Below the pieces are notes generated by a model that saw only the letters and a list, made by a program, of their open reading frames with translations, searched no databases and was not told the DNA's origin. A program made the translations under genes and the position numbers. Positions 49,664 to 53,122 of a stretch of 53,122 bases of DNA are shown piece by piece; the stretch's first letter is position 1; every line of letters starts with the position of its first letter. Origin of the DNA: Microcaldota archaeon (GTDB taxonomy: Archaea > Micrarchaeota > Micrarchaeia > Micrarchaeales > CABMGC01); contig JAGWGN010000004.1 in the NCBI GenBank assembly GCA_028867335.1, positions 1-53,122 of the forward strand, given 5' to 3'.

Positions 49664-50314
49664 ATGCCTATTCTGCCAATTCCTTTCAAGATTGCATACG
49701 GGGATAGCAACGCATGCTATCCGGCTGCGATGCAGAGCGCACTCGCATATTTTTGTCCAGATAAAGAGTATACGCTTGAGTTCCTAGACAAAACACTAAA
49801 GAGATCCAAAAATAAGTGGACATTCACAACCCAGTTGGCAGCAGCGTTATACGAACTTGGGCTGGAAATAAAGTACTACTCAATTGATTCGCTTTCCACT
49901 ACTGAAAGTAGGGAAGCACTTATTCAATTCTTTAAGGATGTGCACAAAGAGAACTGGAAGAAATACTTGGATCTCGTAGATATTGATTCCGTAGTGGAAT
50001 CTACGCAGAAATGCATGAGATATAACCTGTTTGAAAACAAGAAACTAGAGATCAAGGACCTAGAAGAATACATGGAAAAGGGATTTGCTGTGATGGTGCT
50101 AATAGACCACGCAGTGCTAATGAAAAAGGATGTGGGATATACCGGGCATTTTGTTATTCTTACAGGATTTGACCAGAAAAACTTCTACTATCATGAGAAT
50201 TTTGAGAAGAATGCTCAGGCCAATAAATCAGCTGGAAAAGAAGACTTTTTCGCGGCTTGGAGTGAGGAAAAAACGGGAAGAGACACAGTAGTGGTACTGG
50301 GGAAAAGAAAATAG
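49664..50314 (+). CDS. C39-like (papain-fold) peptidase family protein
   Basis: A 216-residue protein resembling the C39_2 peptidase-like family. A cysteine in SNACYPAAMQSALAYF near residue 18 and a histidine in YTGHFVILTGFDQKNFYYHE near residue 165 are in the positions of the catalytic Cys-His pair, and an Asp follows. It may cleave or bind peptides, or act on an amide bond. No signal peptide. It is more AT-rich than its neighbour, nine bases downstream of the DUF373 gene. Confidence 0.68.
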   Translation: MPILPIPFKIAYGDSNACYPAAMQSALAYFCPDKEYTLEFLDKTLKRSKNKWTFTTQLAAALYELGLEIKYYSIDSLSTTESREALIQFFKDVHKENWKKYLDLVDIDSVVESTQKCMRYNLFENKKLEIKDLEEYMEKGFAVMVLIDHAVLMKKDVGYTGHFVILTGFDQKNFYYHENFEKNAQANKSAGKEDFFAAWSEEKTGRDTVVVLGKRK

Positions 50315-50317
50315 TTG

Positions 50318-50710
50318 TCAGATCATACCGTCAAAGAAATTATCCGTAATCTCATCGGCTGCAACAAATCCTTGTGATCTAAGTTTTTGTTCGGTCAATT
50401 TTGGGGTTAACCTTAACATCATTGCGTTTATCTTGGGTTCGCTAGCCGCAACTATTTCCTTGGCTGCACCCTCAAGCCTCTGCTTTATTGCTGGCGAATC
50501 TCTTATTATAGAAAGCACCTCTCGCCCGTCCTTGCTTAGATGGTTGATTCCCTTTATGTATCCCGGAGCCTGCTCCACTAAACCGTGGGACTGCAAATCC
50601 GCAACAGCTCTCTTAAAAGGCCTCGCAAGGGCCTTCATGCACTGCCTCGACTCCAAGGACTTAAGCATCAGGTAGTGTTTTCCATCGAGCTCGTTTAATT
50701 TTACAACCAT
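50318..50710 (-). CDS. Hypothetical protein, possible winged-helix domain
   Basis: A 130-residue protein. KRAVADLQSHGLVEQAPGY and INHLSKDGREVLSIIRD read like the recognition helix and wing of an archaeal winged-helix domain. The C-terminal half is helical. A DNA-binding role is an inference only. Convergent with the C39-like gene, three bases apart. Confidence 0.6.
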   Translation of the reverse strand: MVVKLNELDGKHYLMLKSLESRQCMKALARPFKRAVADLQSHGLVEQAPGYIKGINHLSKDGREVLSIIRDSPAIKQRLEGAAKEIVAASEPKINAMMLRLTPKLTEQKLRSQGFVAADEITDNFFDGMI

Positions 50711-50775
50711 ACTAACACAATCTGGGTTCTCTTGGGATGTTTAAATATTTTGGCGATTGTTTCGTTTTAGCCCGC

Positions 50776-51216
50776 TCAGCCTACCGCCTTCTTGATTAAT
50801 GCTACGATCTTGGCCTCTTCGACTGCGGTTAGCTTCTTGATCGCAAAGCTGGTTGGCCACATCAAGCCATCGTCTAGGTTCGCCTTGTCGCTGAAACCCA
50901 AGGTGCCGTATCTTGCTTTGAACTTATCGCCAGTCTGAAAGAAACAGACTATCTTATCGCCCTTTGCGTATGCAGGCATCCCATACCAGGTTTTTGGTGA
51001 GAGGGTTGGTGCGTTGGATCTTATTATGGTATGAATTCGCTTTGCGATGGTGCGATCAGGTTCGGACATCTGGGCGATTTTACCCAATACGTCTTTTTCC
51101 CCGTCTGCACTATCGGAATTAAGCTCTTTGAGATACTCTTTCATAGCTGCTACCTCCTCCTTTGTCATCCCCTTCGCCTTCTTCGCGGACTGCTTGCTTG
51201 TCTTTTGGTCTGCCAT
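50776..51216 (-). CDS. DUF1801 (YdhG-like) protein, second copy
   Basis: A 146-residue DUF1801 protein. The N terminus is lysine-rich and the core contains ILGK-type helix [39 protein letters not shown] and [20 protein letters not shown] (parts of the family core). It differs clearly from the copy at 30403 and belongs to the branch with a WYGMPAY motif. Function unclear. It lies directly upstream of, and divergent from, the ribosomal protein operon. Confidence 0.85.
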   Translation of the reverse strand: MADQKTSKQSAKKAKGMTKEEVAAMKEYLKELNSDSADGEKDVLGKIAQMSEPDRTIAKRIHTIIRSNAPTLSPKTWYGMPAYAKGDKIVCFFQTGDKFKARYGTLGFSDKANLDDGLMWPTSFAIKKLTAVEEAKIVALIKKAVG

Positions 51217-51314
51217 TAAATCGCCATATTAATAATTTTGTAGAAACATTTGATTATATAACCAACCTGAAAAACAGGCGGAGTTTGCTTTGCGGAGGAT
51301 TTTAGAGCAAGCTT

Positions 51315-51337
51315 TAAATACTTGAGTAACTATAAAA
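51315..51337 (+). promoter_or_regulatory. Promoter of the rnp1-ribosomal operon
   Basis: Two TATA-like boxes, TTTAAATA (51313-51320) and TATAAAAA (51331-51338), lie before the rnp1 ATG at 51360. The second is centred 26 bases upstream of the ATG and gives a leaderless mRNA; the first would give a leader of about 15 bases. Confidence 0.55.
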
Positions 51338-51359
51338 ATGTCTATACAGCAATACATGC

Positions 51360-51656
51360 ATGCAGTATAACAACAAGAACATCGTTCTTAGCGAACTCAT
51401 CGGCCTCAAAGCAAAAGTGACAAGGTGCCTGGACAAAAAGCAGGTAGGCTTGCAGGGCTTAATCATTGATGAAACAAAAAACATGTTTTTCCTCGAGACA
51501 AAACATGGAACTAAGAAGGTTGTTAAGAAGTCAGCAACATTCCGGCTATACGCTGGGAACAAATCGTATGTTGTAAAGGGAGAGGAGGTAAACTTCCGAC
51601 CCGAAGATAGGCTGGAAAAGAGCCTGAAGTATTACAAAAGAAGAGAGCTGAAGTGA
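51360..51656 (+). CDS. rnp1: Ribonuclease P protein component 1 (Rpp29/Pop4)
   Basis: A 98-residue archaeal RNase P subunit of the Sm-like barrel type. ELIGLKAKVTRCLDKKQVGL, then GLIIDETKNMFFLETKHGTK, and a C-terminal FRPEDRLEKSLKYYKRRE match the family. It helps RNase P process tRNA 5' ends. It is first in the string of ribosomal protein genes, as in most archaea, but rpl29 and the genes that normally precede it are missing here. Confidence 0.92.
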   Translation: MQYNNKNIVLSELIGLKAKVTRCLDKKQVGLQGLIIDETKNMFFLETKHGTKKVVKKSATFRLYAGNKSYVVKGEEVNFRPEDRLEKSLKYYKRRELK

Positions 51657-51660
51657 TTAA

Positions 51661-51954
51661 TTGGAATGCAACGACCCTAAGTGCGCAATACACGGAGGAC
51701 TAAAGACCCGCGGAGCCGAGTTCACAGGGAAGGTTGTGAGCGACAAGGCGAAGAAGACCGCGATCGTCGAGAGGGATTACACTAGATACATGTACAAGTA
51801 CGAGAGGTACCTCAGAAAGAGGTCGAGGATACCTGCGCACAACCCGGAGTGCATATCCGCAAAGACGGGGGATCTGGTCAAGATCGCTGAGTCCAGGAAG
51901 CTCAGCAAGACGAAGGCATTTGTGATAACTGCGATTGTCAAGAAAGAAGGTTAG
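51661..51954 (+). CDS. rps17: Ribosomal protein uS17
   Basis: A 97-residue archaeal S17, a primary 16S rRNA binding protein. It has the archaeal N terminus CNDPKCAIHGGLKTRGAEF, with GKVVSDKAKKTAIVERDY and HNPECISAKTGDLVKIAESR. A stop lies just upstream in frame, so the TTG at 51661 must be the start. Four bases after rnp1. Confidence 0.96.
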   Translation: MECNDPKCAIHGGLKTRGAEFTGKVVSDKAKKTAIVERDYTRYMYKYERYLRKRSRIPAHNPECISAKTGDLVKIAESRKLSKTKAFVITAIVKKEG

Positions 51955-51957
51955 TGA

Positions 51958-52356
51958 ATGAAGGGCTTATCATCAAGAATATCAAAAACACTCGTTCCAG
52001 GAGCTGTGCTCACCTGCGCTGACAACAGCGGGGCGCTCGAGTTCAGGATGATCCACATCATCGGAAAGGGGGGAAAGCACGGGAGAATGGCAAGCGCAGG
52101 AGTAGGCGATGTCATCTCGGCAAGCGTTAGGAAGGGAAACGCAACATACCTCAAGAAGCCGGTCCGGGTGGTAGTCATAAGGCAGCGAGACGAGATAAGG
52201 AGAAGCGGCAATATGCGCGTTAAGTTCGAGGACAACGCCGGAATTATGATCAACGAGGAAAACCTGCCGATAGGCACAGAGGTCAAGGGGGCCATGGCAA
52301 GGGAAGTAGTCGAGAGATTCGTGAAGGTTGCGGGAATCGCATCCAGAATCGTTTAA
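51958..52356 (+). CDS. rpl14: Ribosomal protein uL14
   Basis: A 132-residue L14 of the archaeal type. LVPGAVLTCADNSGALEFRM and the family signature region ATYLKKPVRVVVIRQRDEIRR (quoted part: KPVRVVVIRQRDE), then RVKFEDNAGIMIN, are diagnostic. It sits on the 50S intersubunit face. The ATG at 51958 lies four bases past the S17 stop. Confidence 0.97.
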   Translation: MKGLSSRISKTLVPGAVLTCADNSGALEFRMIHIIGKGGKHGRMASAGVGDVISASVRKGNATYLKKPVRVVVIRQRDEIRRSGNMRVKFEDNAGIMINEENLPIGTEVKGAMAREVVERFVKVAGIASRIV

Positions 52357-52364
52357 GTGATGTT

Positions 52365-52760
52365 ATGTTCGTACAAAGCAGCAAGCCAAGGAAGCAGCGC
52401 AAGTTCAGGTTCACTGCGCCGCACCACTTCAGGCAGAGGTTCGTCCACGCACACATCTCCAAGGAGCTTGCGACAAAGCTCGGGATAAAGAGGAGGACGA
52501 TCGCGGTCCGAAAGGGGGACACAGTGAAGGTCATGGCAGGTGCGCAGAAGGGCAAGAGTGGAAAGGTGCAGAGCGTGGACATGCTCAAGGGAAGGATTAC
52601 GATCGAGGGAATTGCAAGAAAGAACATGAAGGGCAAGGAAAGGTTCATACCGATCAGCTCATCTAACATTTACCTCATCGAGCTCGACCTAACGGACAAG
52701 CTCAGGGTCGCAAAGATCGATGAGTCAAAGGTTTCCGCAAAGGCGGCGACTACAAAGTGA
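52365..52760 (+). CDS. rpl24: Ribosomal protein uL24
   Basis: A 131-residue L24 with the KOW motif VRKGDTVKVMAGAQKGKSGKV (quoted part: GDTVKVMAGAQKGKSG). The N-terminal extension (PRKQRKFRFTAPHHFRQRF) is typical of archaea and eukaryotes. It is an early 23S rRNA assembly protein. Eight bases after L14. Confidence 0.97.
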   Translation: MFVQSSKPRKQRKFRFTAPHHFRQRFVHAHISKELATKLGIKRRTIAVRKGDTVKVMAGAQKGKSGKVQSVDMLKGRITIEGIARKNMKGKERFIPISSSNIYLIELDLTDKLRVAKIDESKVSAKAATTK

Positions 52761-52764
52761 TAAT

Positions 52765-53122
52765 ATGGCAGGAAAAGGAGGAAGCAAACATCTCAAGAGG
52801 CTCGCAGCGCCAAACTACATGGGGCTGAAGAGGAAAGAGTCAAAGTACATACTCAAGCCAGTTCCAGGAAGGCACACGCTTGAGAGCAGCGTGGCGCTCG
52901 CGACATTCCTAAGAGAGATGATCGGGGTCGCAGGAACAGCGGCAGAGGCAAAGAACGTCATAGTCAACGGAAAGATCGAGATAAACGGAAGGGTCAGAAA
53001 GTCACAGAAGTACCCAATCGGATTCGGGGACATCGTCAAGCTCATACCAAACGACGAGAGCTACCTGATAACCGTAGGAAAGTACGGGGTATTCGAGGCA
53101 AAGAAGCTCGCAAAGGGGGAGC
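52765..53122 (+). CDS. rps4e: Ribosomal protein eS4 (cut by window edge)
   Basis: The first 119 residues of archaeal/eukaryotic-type S4e; the gene continues past the window. MAGKGGSKHLKRLAAPNY is the family N terminus, then KPVPGRHTLESSVALATFLR and an S4 RNA-binding region EAKNVIVNGKIEINGRVRK (about 70-88). Four bases after rpl24, as in the usual archaeal order. Confidence 0.96.
   Translation, partial: MAGKGGSKHLKRLAAPNYMGLKRKESKYILKPVPGRHTLESSVALATFLREMIGVAGTAAEAKNVIVNGKIEINGRVRKSQKYPIGFGDIVKLIPNDESYLITVGKYGVFEAKKLAKGE

Noticed and set aside
51338-51370. A ten-codon upstream ORF (MSIQQYMHAV) overlapping the rnp1 start.
   Set aside because: The second TATA box puts the transcript start at or after the uORF's ATG, so it is probably not transcribed in full.
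1-53122. CRISPR array, insertion sequence, prophage or integrase with attachment sites.
   Set aside because: No regularly spaced repeats, transposase, integrase or tRNA-fragment duplication was seen; the island at 20-25 kb has no visible mobility gene.

Overview
This window reads as a piece of an archaeal chromosome. It carries an archaeal-order ribosomal string at its right end (rnp1, S17, L14, L24, S4e). It also has an archaeal EF-1 beta next to its usual zinc-ribbon partner, a PAC2-family protein, an archaeal Rad50, ScpA/ScpB, and TATA-box promoters, many of them about 26 bases upstream of a start codon (leaderless mRNA). Tight packing, ATGA/GTGA gene overlaps, many small unknown proteins and a small tandem-repeat protein of a kind I associate with DPANN archaea suggest a small-genome archaeon, perhaps Micrarchaeota. 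That placement is an inference and cannot be settled from this window.

Layout. 0-9 kb: a truncated family X DNA polymerase, a small-molecule kinase with an inositol-monophosphatase-family enzyme, FtsZ with a thioredoxin-fold protein, Rad50 with a coupled small protein, EF-1 beta with its zinc ribbon, and tRNA-Arg. 9-20 kb: small conserved proteins, PAC2, tRNA-Leu with an odd D arm, tRNA-Thr, a DEAD-box helicase with an RGG tail, a three-gene ABC-2 exporter, a P5C-dehydrogenase-like aldehyde dehydrogenase and an ammonium transporter. 20-25 kb: an AT-rich accessory island. It holds a NUDIX hydrolase, a DegT-type aminotransferase, a Gfo/Idh dehydrogenase, two related microproteins, a GC-richer block that folds into six hairpins, and a duplicated Lrp-type regulator transcribed the other way.

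25-36 kb: ScpA/ScpB, a cobalamin adenosyltransferase, tRNA-Val, a nicotianamine-synthase-like protein, a PadR-controlled MFS pump, and a gatC-gatA-gatB-aspS operon whose AspRS is of the bacterial type. 36-47 kb: parvulin, a CYTH protein, a nucleotidyltransferase, malic enzyme, and a complete pyruvate dehydrogenase complex (E1 alpha, E1 beta, E2, then E3 after CTP synthase). Malic enzyme and the dehydrogenase complex face each other across a shared promoter region and together would turn malate into acetyl-CoA. 47-53 kb: unknown proteins, a DUF373 membrane protein, a C39-like papain-fold protein and the ribosomal string.

The most interesting stretch is about 23.4-23.64 kb. There, six inverted repeats on the minus strand start at the predicted transcript 5' end, and G-U pairs in two stems would be A-C mismatches on the other strand. 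I read it as a candidate new structured RNA or leader, overlapping a possible C2HC zinc-finger ORF, at the head of the microprotein and amino-sugar operon.
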